12,310 nucleotides of DNA from Gemmatimonadota bacterium (GCA_026706505.1 JAPOYQ010000736.1:3367-15676); one strand, 5' to 3'; positions 6,178 to 11,773 are shown, counted from the stretch's first letter. The notes: generated from the letters alone by a model not told the origin. Numbers and translations: made by a program.

Positions 6178-6261
6178 ATGGCTGAGGAAATTATTGAAGC
6201 AACGGAAATTTGGCCCTGTGCCTTCTCGACGGCTGCCGGTCGCCGCGATCGCGGTCGCTGA
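6178..6261 (+). CDS. Short ORF ending inside repeat copy B (27 aa)
   Basis: The ATG at 6178 lies 4 bases after the stop of the 93-aa gene. GGAG (6165-6168) precedes it by 9 bases, a credible ribosome binding site. The peptide begins MAEEIIEATEIWPCAFSTA, and its last codons and TGA are made by the repeat at 6231-6263. It looks like the head of a gene cut short by arrival of the repeat, or a small coupled leader peptide for the protease gene. No function is assigned. Confidence 0.35.
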   Translation: MAEEIIEATEIWPCAFSTAAGRRDRGR

Positions 6262-6263
6262 AA
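6231..6263. repeat. Dispersed ~35-bp repeat, copy B
   Basis: GGCTGCCGGTCGC at 6231-6243 is followed by the palindrome-containing CGCGATCGCGGTCGCTGAAA, ending at 6263. The core CCGCGATCGCGG is a perfect 12-bp palindrome. It ends 42 bases before the protease start at 6306, almost the same offset as copy A has to its gene. This suggests a shared operator or a small repeated element. Confidence 0.75.
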
Positions 6264-6305
6264 GGCAAGAGACGCTACCCTGATTTTCACTATGAGGCTG
6301 AAGCC

Positions 6306-7025
6306 ATGATAGTTACTAACAATGTACTTCGCCGGACGTTTCACATACGGTGGAAGGATTGTACTGGGACGGGCTTTGTTATCGACCATGAATCCAAAGA
6401 GTATCTGATTACGGCTCGCCACGTCGTATGTGGAATTAAATCAGGTGATACCATTGAGGTATTTCAAGATGGTCAATGGAGGAGCTTGGCTGTGAGCGTT
6501 GTGGGGATGGGAGAAGATGATGTGGATGTAGCCGTTCTTGCTTGCCCTATCCGCTTATGTCCGAGGTTCCCGCTTGTTCCACTAACAGGGAGCCTTTTAC
6601 TTGGTCAGCCGATTTCCTTTCTTGGGTATCCGTTTGGTTGGGATAGCGGAGGCGAACAGATCAATCGTGGCGTTCCGCTCCCATTTGTAAAGGCTGGAAT
6701 TGTTAGCGCACTGGAGGTTAGCGATAGGGGTTTGTCCCGAATTTTCTTGGATGCGCACGGCAACAAGGGGTTCAGCGGTGGGCCAGTAGTGTTTGTTCCG
6801 AGTGGGAAACCCCAAAATGAGTTTGAGGTCGCTGGTATTGTTTCTCACTACCCAACTCCACTATTGACGCCGGTTGTTAATCGCAATGGCGACCCGGTTA
6901 CTGATCAAGAGGGTGAGCCAATTGGGTACGTTGCAGAGAACCCTGGAATCGTCGTCGCAATTAGCATCAACTACGCATTGGAATTAATCGGTGCGAATCC
7001 AATCGGTCTTCAAGTTACCTCCTGA
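6306..7025 (+). CDS. Trypsin-like serine protease (239 aa)
   Basis: The chymotrypsin/DegP-type fold signatures are in order: TGTGFVID followed by LITARHV with catalytic H39, DDVDVAVL with catalytic D74, and GNKGFSGGPVV with nucleophile S157. There is no signal peptide, transmembrane helix or PDZ domain, so it is probably a cytoplasmic stand-alone protease. Such proteases often occur in accessory regions, sometimes as effectors of conflict systems, but no partner is obvious beyond the two small upstream ORFs. I chose the ATG at 6306 because GAGG lies 8 bases upstream and homology-like sequence begins there. A longer frame from 6210 would translate the repeat at 6231-6263 and is unlikely. A T-rich stretch after the stop (about 7075-7090) may help end transcription. 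Confidence 0.88.
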   Translation: MIVTNNVLRRTFHIRWKDCTGTGFVIDHESKEYLITARHVVCGIKSGDTIEVFQDGQWRSLAVSVVGMGEDDVDVAVLACPIRLCPRFPLVPLTGSLLLGQPISFLGYPFGWDSGGEQINRGVPLPFVKAGIVSALEVSDRGLSRIFLDAHGNKGFSGGPVVFVPSGKPQNEFEVAGIVSHYPTPLLTPVVNRNGDPVTDQEGEPIGYVAENPGIVVAISINYALELIGANPIGLQVTS

Positions 7026-7423
7026 AGAGGATGGCCGATAAGGGATGAATTGGGAAGTCAAGTATGCTGTTCGGCTTTTTATTTTTTCTTGCGGCTGAGG
7101 CGCGAGCCAGCCACACGGGACCCATTCAGCAAAAATCGCGGTTGGGGGGGGCCGATTGGGATATGCCCCCCTCGATTTCCTCCCCACGATCCCGCCTCCG
7201 CCCTGCCGCCGCGCCCGCTGGCCGTGCCCGCGCTGCCCCCCTCGACCCCACCCACCCCCGCCGTCCCGAATTCGCCCTCATCCCCACAGCCCCATCGCGC
7301 CCGCCGTGTGCCACGCCCCACCGCGAGGCGCCCCGCGCCCCGTTGCCGCCGTGTGTGCGCCCCGCGCTGACCGTCCCACGGTCCCACCGCACTAGCTAGC
7401 CGAGGTCTGCCCCGCGCTGGCCG

Positions 7424-7540
7424 GTATCCCCGTGCCGTCGATCTGCGCCGTTGTCCGGTATCCACGTATGCGCTGTCCGTATCCAAGAACGCCGTTGTCC
7501 GTATCCAAGTGTGCGCCGCTCCGTATCCACGTATGCCGCT
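7424..7540. repeat. Iteron-like array of GTATCC repeats, ~22-bp period
   Basis: GTATCC starts at 7424, 7458, 7479, 7501 and 7523. The last four are spaced 21, 22 and 22 bases, two helical turns. The shared unit is roughly CCGTATCCAmGnrTGCGCC, with imperfect copies. Spacing and length fit plasmid iterons or a cluster of operator sites. The array ends about 50 bases upstream of the promoter at 7589. No replication initiator gene is visible in the window. Confidence 0.65.
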
Positions 7541-7588
7541 ATTCGTCCCCCCCGTGTGGCCCTTGCAATCGCCCCGTGAAGAAAGTTC

Positions 7589-7616
7589 TTGACACCTGCA
7601 AATCACTCCATATATT
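7589..7616 (+). promoter_or_regulatory. Strong candidate sigma70 promoter for the right-hand operon
   Basis: TTGACA (7589-7594) matches the -35 consensus exactly. After a 16-base spacer, TATATT (7611-7616) differs from the -10 consensus by one base. It sits in a locally AT-rich patch between C-rich DNA and the first gene at 7742, giving a leader of about 120 nt. This is the best promoter in the window. Confidence 0.7.
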
Positions 7617-7666
7617 TGCCAATAACAGAAGTGGTGGGAACCAACCCACCAACGCCCAAACAAAAA

Positions 7667-7699
7667 GGCCCCGCCGGTGCAGCGAACACCGACGAGGCC
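7667..7699 (+). promoter_or_regulatory. Leader hairpin upstream of the operon
   Basis: GGCCCCGCCGGTG (7667-7679) pairs with CACCGACGAGGCC (7687-7699), 11 of 13 positions, with two C/A mismatches and a 7-nt loop. It follows a short A-run and lies between the promoter and the ribosome binding site at 7727-7732. There is no T-tract, so it is more likely an mRNA-stabilising or protein-binding leader than a terminator. Confidence 0.5.
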
Positions 7700-7741
7700 G
7701 GGCGACCCCTTACACCATCTTGACGGAAGGAGACAGGGGCC

Positions 7742-8020
7742 ATGCAACAAGCTACTCTAGCCGCCCCCCGTTGGCAATCGCCAACCCCCCGCAGCAACCC
7801 CCGCAGTCCCACCCCATCATCAACCGCGCAGACAGCGGCCCGTTCCGCTGTGCTGTGCGAGCAGCTAGCCCAACGCTGTGAGGCCACCGCCCGCGAGCTA
7901 GCCGCCGATCCCCTCGCCGTCGTCTATTGGCGCGACGAGGCCGCCCGTTGGCAGCGACACGCCGCCGATTGGGATGCCCGCGTGGACCGCCTCCGCGCTC
8001 CGCAAGCAGGCACACCATGA
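7742..8020 (+). CDS. Hypothetical protein, first gene of the right-hand operon (92 aa)
   Basis: AAGGAG at 7727-7732 lies 9 bases before the ATG. The first ~30 residues are a low-complexity Pro/Ser/Thr/Arg tail. The rest is a predicted helix pair rich in Ala, Arg and Trp (ARSAVLCEQLAQRCEATARELA, then AVVYWRDEAARWQRHAADWDARVDRL), with heptad-like spacing that suggests a coiled coil. There are no membrane segments or catalytic motifs, and I do not recognise a family. The stop overlaps the next start as ATGA. G/C-rich third codon positions support coding. It may be a small DNA- or protein-binding accessory factor of the element, which is inference. Confidence 0.68.
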   Translation: MQQATLAAPRWQSPTPRSNPRSPTPSSTAQTAARSAVLCEQLAQRCEATARELAADPLAVVYWRDEAARWQRHAADWDARVDRLRAPQAGTP

Positions 8021-8151
8021 CCGCCGTCGTGATCTGCTACGCCTTCATGGCCTTGATGCTCTACGCCGGGATTATAAACACGCTCCGCCGACCCAAGCCC
8101 AAGCCCAAGCCCAAGCCATCTCACCCCACACAAGAGGAAACCCATGTCTGA
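8017..8151 (+). CDS. One-TM peptide with Lys-Pro repeat tail (44 aa)
   Basis: The ATG at 8017 overlaps the stop of the preceding gene (ATGA). Residues 2-22 form one hydrophobic helix. It is followed by a short RRPKPKPKPK linker, encoded by repeated AAGCCC units (8095-8118), and a polar tail. The design is an inner-membrane anchor with a stiff, positively charged cytoplasmic tail. Its stop lies 8 bases inside radC. Length and copy number of the hexamer unit could vary by slippage. Function is unknown. Confidence 0.6.
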   Translation: MTAVVICYAFMALMLYAGIINTLRRPKPKPKPKPSHPTQEETHV

Positions 8152-8824
8152 ATTAGCCGCCATCCCCCAACCCAACGACCGACCGCGCAAACGCCGCGTT
8201 GTCCGCTACGACCCCAACGACCAACTGGAGAAGCTGGGACCGCAGGCGGTCAAGGATGTCGCCTTGCTCGGCTACGCTATCGGCAATGAGGAACGCGCCG
8301 AGGCGATCTTGGCCGAATACCCAAAGGAGAGTTTGGTGGACATGGATCTAGAGCAGGTGTGCAGGCTGGGCGTGTCGCGCCCTCGCGCCAAGACCCTAAT
8401 CGCCGCCTTCGAGTTCACGCGCCGAGGCTTGCACAAGGGCTTGGGCGTCCGGCCCGTCATCTCGGCCCCCGGCGATGCGCTTTCGTACGTCATGGACATC
8501 AAAGACCAACAGCGCGAGCACTTCAAGACGCTATTCCTGAACGCTCGCAATCAGATTGTTCACGCCGAGCTAACGTCGATAGGCAGCTTGTCGTCTGCTA
8601 TCGTCCATCCCCGCGAGGTGTTCCAGTGGGCCGTCCAGTACCACGCCGCATCGGTGATCTTGGCCCACAACCACCCCTCTGGCGACGTGTCGCCGTCCCA
8701 AGACGATATAAACCTCACCCGCCGCCTCGTGCAGGCCGGCGAGATCCTAGGCATTGACGTGTTAGACCACCTCATCGTAGGAGCCGACGACTTCATATCC
8801 ATGAAGGAGCGCGGACTGATCTAA
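8144..8824 (+). CDS. radC: RadC-family JAB/MPN-domain protein (226 aa)
   Basis: The JAMM-type metal motif is complete: H175-x-H177-x10-D188 within HNHPSGDVSPSQDD, with E125 (REHF) as the probable acid partner. An N-terminal helix-hairpin-helix-like region (about 65-95, VCRLGVSRPRAKTLIAAFE) matches the usual RadC layout, and total length is normal for RadC (about 220-230 aa). Despite the name, RadC proteins are not established repair enzymes. They are frequent on plasmids, integrative elements and genomic islands, and the JAB fold is related to deubiquitinase-type metallopeptidases. The ATG at 8144 is preceded by GAGG with a 6-base spacer. The gene overlaps the upstream TM peptide. A structured RNA element follows immediately after its stop. 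Confidence 0.92.
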   Translation: MSELAAIPQPNDRPRKRRVVRYDPNDQLEKLGPQAVKDVALLGYAIGNEERAEAILAEYPKESLVDMDLEQVCRLGVSRPRAKTLIAAFEFTRRGLHKGLGVRPVISAPGDALSYVMDIKDQQREHFKTLFLNARNQIVHAELTSIGSLSSAIVHPREVFQWAVQYHAASVILAHNHPSGDVSPSQDDINLTRRLVQAGEILGIDVLDHLIVGADDFISMKERGLI

Positions 8825-8927
8825 GGTGATGGGCGTGGCCGGTGTCTCTGAGGGGAGCATCGGCCACGTTAAACCGCAGGCCCCGTCCAAAGCCGAGGGC
8901 CACCCCAACCACACGCCAAGACGGAGG
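8825..8927 (+). ncRNA. Structured leader RNA element, copy 1
   Basis: After conserved GATGGG, a perfect stem CGTGGCCG (8834-8841) / CGGCCACG (8861-8868) encloses an inner stem and a GAGG-containing loop. TTAA follows. A second small hairpin, GGCCC (8879-8883) / GGGCC (8897-8901), carries a loop that overlaps the 17-base block CCGTCCAAAGCCGAGGG (8883-8899) shared with copy 2. CACCCCAAC (8901-8909) is also shared. CCGTC (8883-8887) can pair with GACGG (8920-8924), which overlaps the GGAGG ribosome binding site (8923-8927) of the next gene. That arrangement suggests translation control. I cannot match it to a named riboswitch family. Confidence 0.6.
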
Positions 8928-8933
8928 CGAGCA

Positions 8934-9755
8934 TTGCAGCGCACAGGACAACAGATGCAGCTTGAATTCGCCCCTCTGCGGCCCTGCTATCCCGCCGCCG
9001 CCGAAGCCGAGCCAACCCACCCACCCAAAGCCGCGCCCGACGTGGACGCACTGATCGAGGCCGGAGCCATCTTCTACGTCTCGCACAGCGGGGGGAAAGA
9101 CTCGCAGGCGATGTATGCCATACTGCGCGAGCGCATCCCACACGCGCAGCTGGTGGTGATCCACGCCGACTTAGGCCGCGTCGAATGGGACGGCGTGCAG
9201 GACCACATCCGCAGCAACATTGACCATCCGCTGAACGTGGTCAGGGCGAACAAGACCCTGCTCGACATGGTGCGCCACCGCTTCGCCACGCGGCCCCACG
9301 TTCCATCGTGGCCGTCGTCTGCTACCCGTCAATGCACCAGCGACTTGAAGCGCAATCCCATTCAGACGTTCATCCGCCGCGCCACGCTCGCGGTCAACTG
9401 CGTAGGACTTCGCGCCGAGGAATCCGCCCCACGCGCCCGCCGCAGCGAGTGGGCCACCAACAAGACGCTCAGCCGCGCAGGCCGCACCGTGTGGGACTGG
9501 AACGTGGTCCACGCCCTCAGCACCGCCGAGGTATTCGCCACCATCCGCGCGGCAGGCCAATCGCCCTTTTGGGCCTACCAGAGCGGCAACGAGCGGTTGT
9601 CTTGCGTCTTTTGCATCCTGGGCAGCCGCTCCGACTTGGCCAATGGTCGCAAGCATCGGCCCGAGCTGTACGCCGAGTATATCCAGATCGAGGAAGAAAC
9701 CGGCTGGACCATGTTCGACGGGGAGAGCTTGGCCGACCGCTCACGCAGCACCTAG
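8934..9755 (+). CDS. PAPS-reductase-family (ATP-pyrophosphatase) protein (273 aa from TTG)
   Basis: The ATP-binding PP-loop SHSGGKDS is unmistakable (residues 43-50 counted from the ATG at 8955). It is followed by VVIHADLGRVEWDG (67-80), C127 in CTSDLKRNP, GLRAEES (151-157), and C217-x2-C220 (CVFCILGSRSDL). This is the phosphoadenosine-phosphosulfate-reductase fold, found in sulfate-assimilation enzymes, tRNA thiolases and DndC-like proteins. The extra Cys residues hint at sulfur chemistry or an Fe-S cluster. On plasmids and phages these stand-alone proteins are common and of unknown function. I prefer TTG at 8934, because GGAGG (8923-8927) lies 6 bases upstream and belongs to the conserved RNA element. 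ATG at 8955, with AGGA upstream, is a close alternative giving 266 aa. No other sulfate-assimilation or dnd genes are nearby. Confidence 0.85.
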   Translation: MQRTGQQMQLEFAPLRPCYPAAAEAEPTHPPKAAPDVDALIEAGAIFYVSHSGGKDSQAMYAILRERIPHAQLVVIHADLGRVEWDGVQDHIRSNIDHPLNVVRANKTLLDMVRHRFATRPHVPSWPSSATRQCTSDLKRNPIQTFIRRATLAVNCVGLRAEESAPRARRSEWATNKTLSRAGRTVWDWNVVHALSTAEVFATIRAAGQSPFWAYQSGNERLSCVFCILGSRSDLANGRKHRPELYAEYIQIEEETGWTMFDGESLADRSRST

Positions 9756-9790
9756 AGGCAATCCCGCCCCACCAACTCACGGAGGAATCC

Positions 9791-10258
9791 ATGACCACCA
9801 TCCCGACCGAGTGCGAGGTCGCCCTGTTACGTCTCAGGGCGTCCACGTATTGCAGTCAGTGCGACGACTGCAAGCGCGTTGCCCAACAACAGCGGCAGCT
9901 AGCCGACCAAGACGCGGCCCGCTGCCGTGTCGCGCTGACGCAGCTTACACAGCGCGAGCTTTCCATCCTCTGCACGGACGCCTATTTCGCGGCCCGCGAC
10001 ACGCTGCAGGAACTGGAAGCGGCCCACCCTGACGCCGAGGTGATCGACGGCCAGCGCGCCGAAACCGCAGGACTGGCCGCCGCCGCGACGCTTTCGGGCA
10101 TCTACCGCCGCTTGCACACCCTGCTAGACCGCGCCATCACGCCGAGCGAGAAGGCCCAGGAATGGCTAGCGCTGCACATCGACGGCGACACCGAGCCAGG
10201 GGAGCTTTGTCGCGCCATCACCGCCAGCGATTGCACACTGGGGAGGCTGGAGCCATGA
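9791..10258 (+). CDS. Hypothetical Cys-rich helical protein (155 aa)
   Basis: A strong GGAGG at 9781-9785 lies 5 bases before the ATG. Near the N-terminus is C21-x2-C24-x2-C27 (YCSQCDDCKR) with C8 nearby, a possible zinc site. A long helical stretch follows (QQQRQLADQDAARCRVALTQLTQRELSIL), then an Ala/Leu-rich helical C-terminal half. There are no membrane helices or enzyme motifs. It is likely a small DNA- or protein-binding accessory protein of the element, but I do not recognise the family. The stop overlaps the start of the next gene as ATGA, so the two are coupled. A longer upstream frame in the same phase runs inside the PAPS-reductase gene and is a shadow. Confidence 0.7.
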   Translation: MTTIPTECEVALLRLRASTYCSQCDDCKRVAQQQRQLADQDAARCRVALTQLTQRELSILCTDAYFAARDTLQELEAAHPDAEVIDGQRAETAGLAAAATLSGIYRRLHTLLDRAITPSEKAQEWLALHIDGDTEPGELCRAITASDCTLGRLEP

Positions 10259-10464
10259 GCAAAGACCAGCGCAAAGCCCGCCGCAAGTGGTACGAGGACG
10301 CCCCGCTGTGCCCTCTGTGCGGCCAGCACCAGACCCACGTAGCAGAGGCCAAAATCGGCTTCTTTGGTCTCACCTTGACCTATTTCGACCGCTGCAACGC
10401 CTGTCTGCCTAAGAAGGTGGCCCAAGTGGCCGAACTGATTAAGCAATCCATGCTGGAGGATTGA
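10255..10464 (+). CDS. Small zinc-ribbon-like protein (69 aa)
   Basis: Two Cys pairs, C19-x2-C22 and C47-x2-C50 (CPLC and CNAC), are separated by 24 residues, a treble-clef or zinc-ribbon arrangement. The N-terminus is strongly basic (SKDQRKARRKW), suggesting nucleic-acid contact, and a short amphipathic helix ends the protein. The start overlaps the preceding stop as ATGA, and a purine-rich GGGAGG lies upstream. Both 69 aa and Cys spacing are seen directly; metal and nucleic-acid binding are inferred. Confidence 0.68.
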   Translation: MSKDQRKARRKWYEDAPLCPLCGQHQTHVAEAKIGFFGLTLTYFDRCNACLPKKVAQVAELIKQSMLED

Positions 10465-10467
10465 GCC

Positions 10468-10644
10468 ATGACAACCGCCATCATCGCCATATCCATGCTA
10501 TTGGGCTACGCCGGCGCATTCTTCGGCATCCCTCCGCTTGCCGCCTTCGCCATCGTCAGCTTCGCGGCCCTCTTAGGCGAGTACGTCCGCCGCATCACCC
10601 TGTATTACTACCACCGCCACGACGAGGGAGAGACCCGACCATGA
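10468..10644 (+). CDS. Small two-helix membrane protein (58 aa)
   Basis: GGAGG at 10455-10459 lies 8 bases before the ATG at 10468. The peptide begins MTTAIIAISMLLGYAGAFFG. It has two hydrophobic stretches (about 3-20 and 22-38) joined by a Pro-Pro turn, and ends with a tyrosine-rich, charged tail (RRITLYYYHRHDEGE). It resembles a holin-like or small inner-membrane accessory peptide, but nothing specific supports a lytic role. The stop overlaps the next start as ATGA. Confidence 0.6.
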   Translation: MTTAIIAISMLLGYAGAFFGIPPLAAFAIVSFAALLGEYVRRITLYYYHRHDEGETRP

Positions 10645-10787
10645 AAGCCCAACTCATCATCACCATCGCCACCAGTGTCGCGCTCTGTCTGTTGACGGGC
10701 ATGGAATGGTGGCAAATCGCAACCGCCGCCGGGCTGGGCCTGCTCATTGGCGCAGCCTCATCCGCACCCACCCAACGCAGGAGATAG
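10641..10787 (+). CDS. Small membrane protein (48 aa)
   Basis: The ATG at 10641 overlaps the preceding stop. Two short hydrophobic helices (about 4-19 and 26-41) are separated by MEWW, and the protein ends in a basic TQRRR tail that would face the cytoplasm. It directly follows another two-helix peptide in the same operon, so the two could form a hetero-oligomeric membrane unit. That is inference from adjacency only. No family is recognised. Confidence 0.55.
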   Translation: MKAQLIITIATSVALCLLTGMEWWQIATAAGLGLLIGAASSAPTQRRR

Positions 10788-10791
10788 ACCC

Positions 10792-11172
10792 ATGAAACGG
10801 ATCCACACTTTCGACGAGTTCCGCGACGCAGCCAACCGCTTCAAGAACCTGATCCGCCAGCGGTACGGCGAGCGCGGCGCGAGTGAGAAATTGCCCCAAA
10901 ACGAGCTAACGCTGGGCCTGTTGGTCATCGCCCGCGAGGTCATCACCCCGTCCGGCGACTTGGCCGAGGACGTGGTTGAGATGCGGTCCGCGCTCCACCA
11001 GCTAACCAATCACCAGCCGCTCATTTACGAGGTGGACACTTGGCTAACCGCCGAGTTGGTGCGCCTACGCTCCGAGACGGACAAATCGCTGTCCGCCAAG
11101 CTGAAAGCCTCCGCAGACCACCACCGCGACGACGCCCCGCAGGTTCCCCGTTGCATGGGAGGCTTGCGATGA
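10792..11172 (+). CDS. Hypothetical soluble protein (126 aa)
   Basis: AGGAG (10779-10783) lies 8 bases before the ATG. The product is mostly helical and charged, with no Cys cluster or membrane segment. It opens with MKRIHTFDEFRDAANRF and continues through a middle helix (LTLGLLVIAREVI) to a region rich in E, L and H. The C-terminal tail is basic and disordered-looking. G/C-rich third codon positions support coding. The stop overlaps the start of the next gene as ATGA. I do not recognise a family. Confidence 0.68.
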   Translation: MKRIHTFDEFRDAANRFKNLIRQRYGERGASEKLPQNELTLGLLVIAREVITPSGDLAEDVVEMRSALHQLTNHQPLIYEVDTWLTAELVRLRSETDKSLSAKLKASADHHRDDAPQVPRCMGGLR

Positions 11173-11361
11173 GCCAGCAGACCCACATCGCCGTCCACAC
11201 GTCCGCTTATACGCCCTCGCCGCTGGACGCGGCAGGTCGTCGAGGACATGGGCCACCGTGTCGTTTCCACGACCTATCACCGCAACTGCTCAAGAAGCAA
11301 GCGTGCCGCGATGAACACTTGCCACGAGTGCTATCGCATCAGCAGAGGGGAGGCTAGCTAG
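11169..11361 (+). pseudogene. Frameshifted small Cys-rich gene (start at 11169, shift near 11223)
   Basis: GGGAGG (11157-11162) and an ATGA overlap give a solid start at 11169. Up to about 11222, G/C-biased third codon positions follow the starting frame (MSQQTHIAVHTSAYTPSP). From 11224 onward the bias moves to the next frame, which reads WTRQVVEDMGHRVVSTTYHR, then NCSRSKRAAMNTCHECYRIS, and ends at 11359-11361. The shifted part contains Cys residues in CHEC, a likely metal site. In the starting frame the gene would instead end at 11355-11357 with non-biased codons. Skipping one base at about 11223 restores a 63-64-aa protein. Possible causes are a sequencing error, a real inactivating mutation or +1 frameshifting; no classic slippery site is present. 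An internal ATG at 11248 could also start the second part. Confidence 0.55.
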
Positions 11362-11453
11362 GCGATGGGTACCGGCCTGCCCGAGGTGGGCCGGTATTAA
11401 GCTCTGGGCCGCCGTCCAAAGCCGAGGGGCACAACCACCACCCCAACGGGAGG
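11362..11453 (+). ncRNA. Structured leader RNA element, copy 2
   Basis: This copy has the same order of elements as the copy at 8825-8927: GATGGG, a perfect stem TACCGGCC (11370-11377) / GGCCGGTA (11389-11396) with a CCGAGG-containing loop, TTAA, then the identical block CCGTCCAAAGCCGAGGG (11412-11428) and CACCCCAAC (11439-11447). It ends in the ribosome binding site of the 61-aa gene (GGGAGG, 11448-11453). CCGT (11412-11415) can pair with ACGG (11446-11449). The main stem differs in sequence from copy 1 but remains fully paired, which is evidence for a conserved RNA fold. Confidence 0.6.
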
Positions 11454-11461
11454 CATTCACC

Positions 11462-11647
11462 ATGCCAGAATACAGCATCACGAACGACGCGATCCGCAAC
11501 ATCGCGCAGCACTTGTCCCAAGAGGCCCGATACTTCGAGCAGGAGGGCATGACCCAAAAGCAGCACGAGTTCGAGGCGCTGACCGAAGTATTCGACGAGG
11601 CCAGCAGCAGCGGGGTCCGCGAAATCACCCTCCGCATCATAGGATGA
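11462..11647 (+). CDS. Hypothetical protein under the second RNA element (61 aa)
   Basis: GGGAGG (11448-11453) lies 8 bases before the ATG. The peptide starts MPEYSITNDAIRNIAQHLSQ. It is acidic, helical and soluble, with a long amphipathic helix (about 7-45), ending in a strand-like REITLRIIG. It has no Cys and no membrane segment, and I do not recognise a family. It is the only gene besides the PAPS-reductase-family gene that carries the conserved leader element, so both may respond to the same signal. About 126 bases with no convincing gene follow before ssb. Confidence 0.65.
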   Translation: MPEYSITNDAIRNIAQHLSQEARYFEQEGMTQKQHEFEALTEVFDEASSSGVREITLRIIG

Positions 11648-11773
11648 CCCCCGTTAAGAGCCGTGAGCGGCAAAAATCGGGCCTAACCCTATGGGTATCA
11701 CAGCAATTTAGCGCGTGTGAGGCGTCAACCTTGCACCTCTGTTCACCCTCACCCCATCCCGGAGGCAACACCC

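Larger units (their letters stand above)
7026..7741. other. Long gene-free, C-rich, strand-asymmetric region
   Basis: This 716-bp stretch begins with a T-rich patch near 7075-7090. A run of 8 G (7144-7151) faces a run of 6 C (7166-7171). From about 7165 to 7420 the + strand is extremely C-rich and poor in A and T. Next come iteron-like repeats (7424-7540), a promoter (7589-7616) and a hairpin leader (7667-7699). Long open frames exist on several strands only because stop codons are rare in such sequence. I regard it as regulatory or origin-like DNA. Confidence 0.6.

Noticed and set aside
6210..6305. Longer N-terminus for the serine protease
   Set aside because: The extra 32 residues translate the dispersed repeat and are Arg/Ser-rich. 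A good ribosome binding site and the protein-like start point to 6306.
7079..7750. Long minus-strand open frame (223 codons) and several overlapping + frames
   Set aside because: They exist because stop codons are rare in C-rich DNA. The translations are low-complexity Gly/Arg/Pro or show the repeat period, and none has a ribosome binding site or domain.
9308..9790. Long + frame running through the PAPS-reductase-family gene into the 155-aa gene
   Set aside because: The part before 9791 is an out-of-frame Arg/His/Pro-rich shadow. A strong ribosome binding site marks the true start at 9791.
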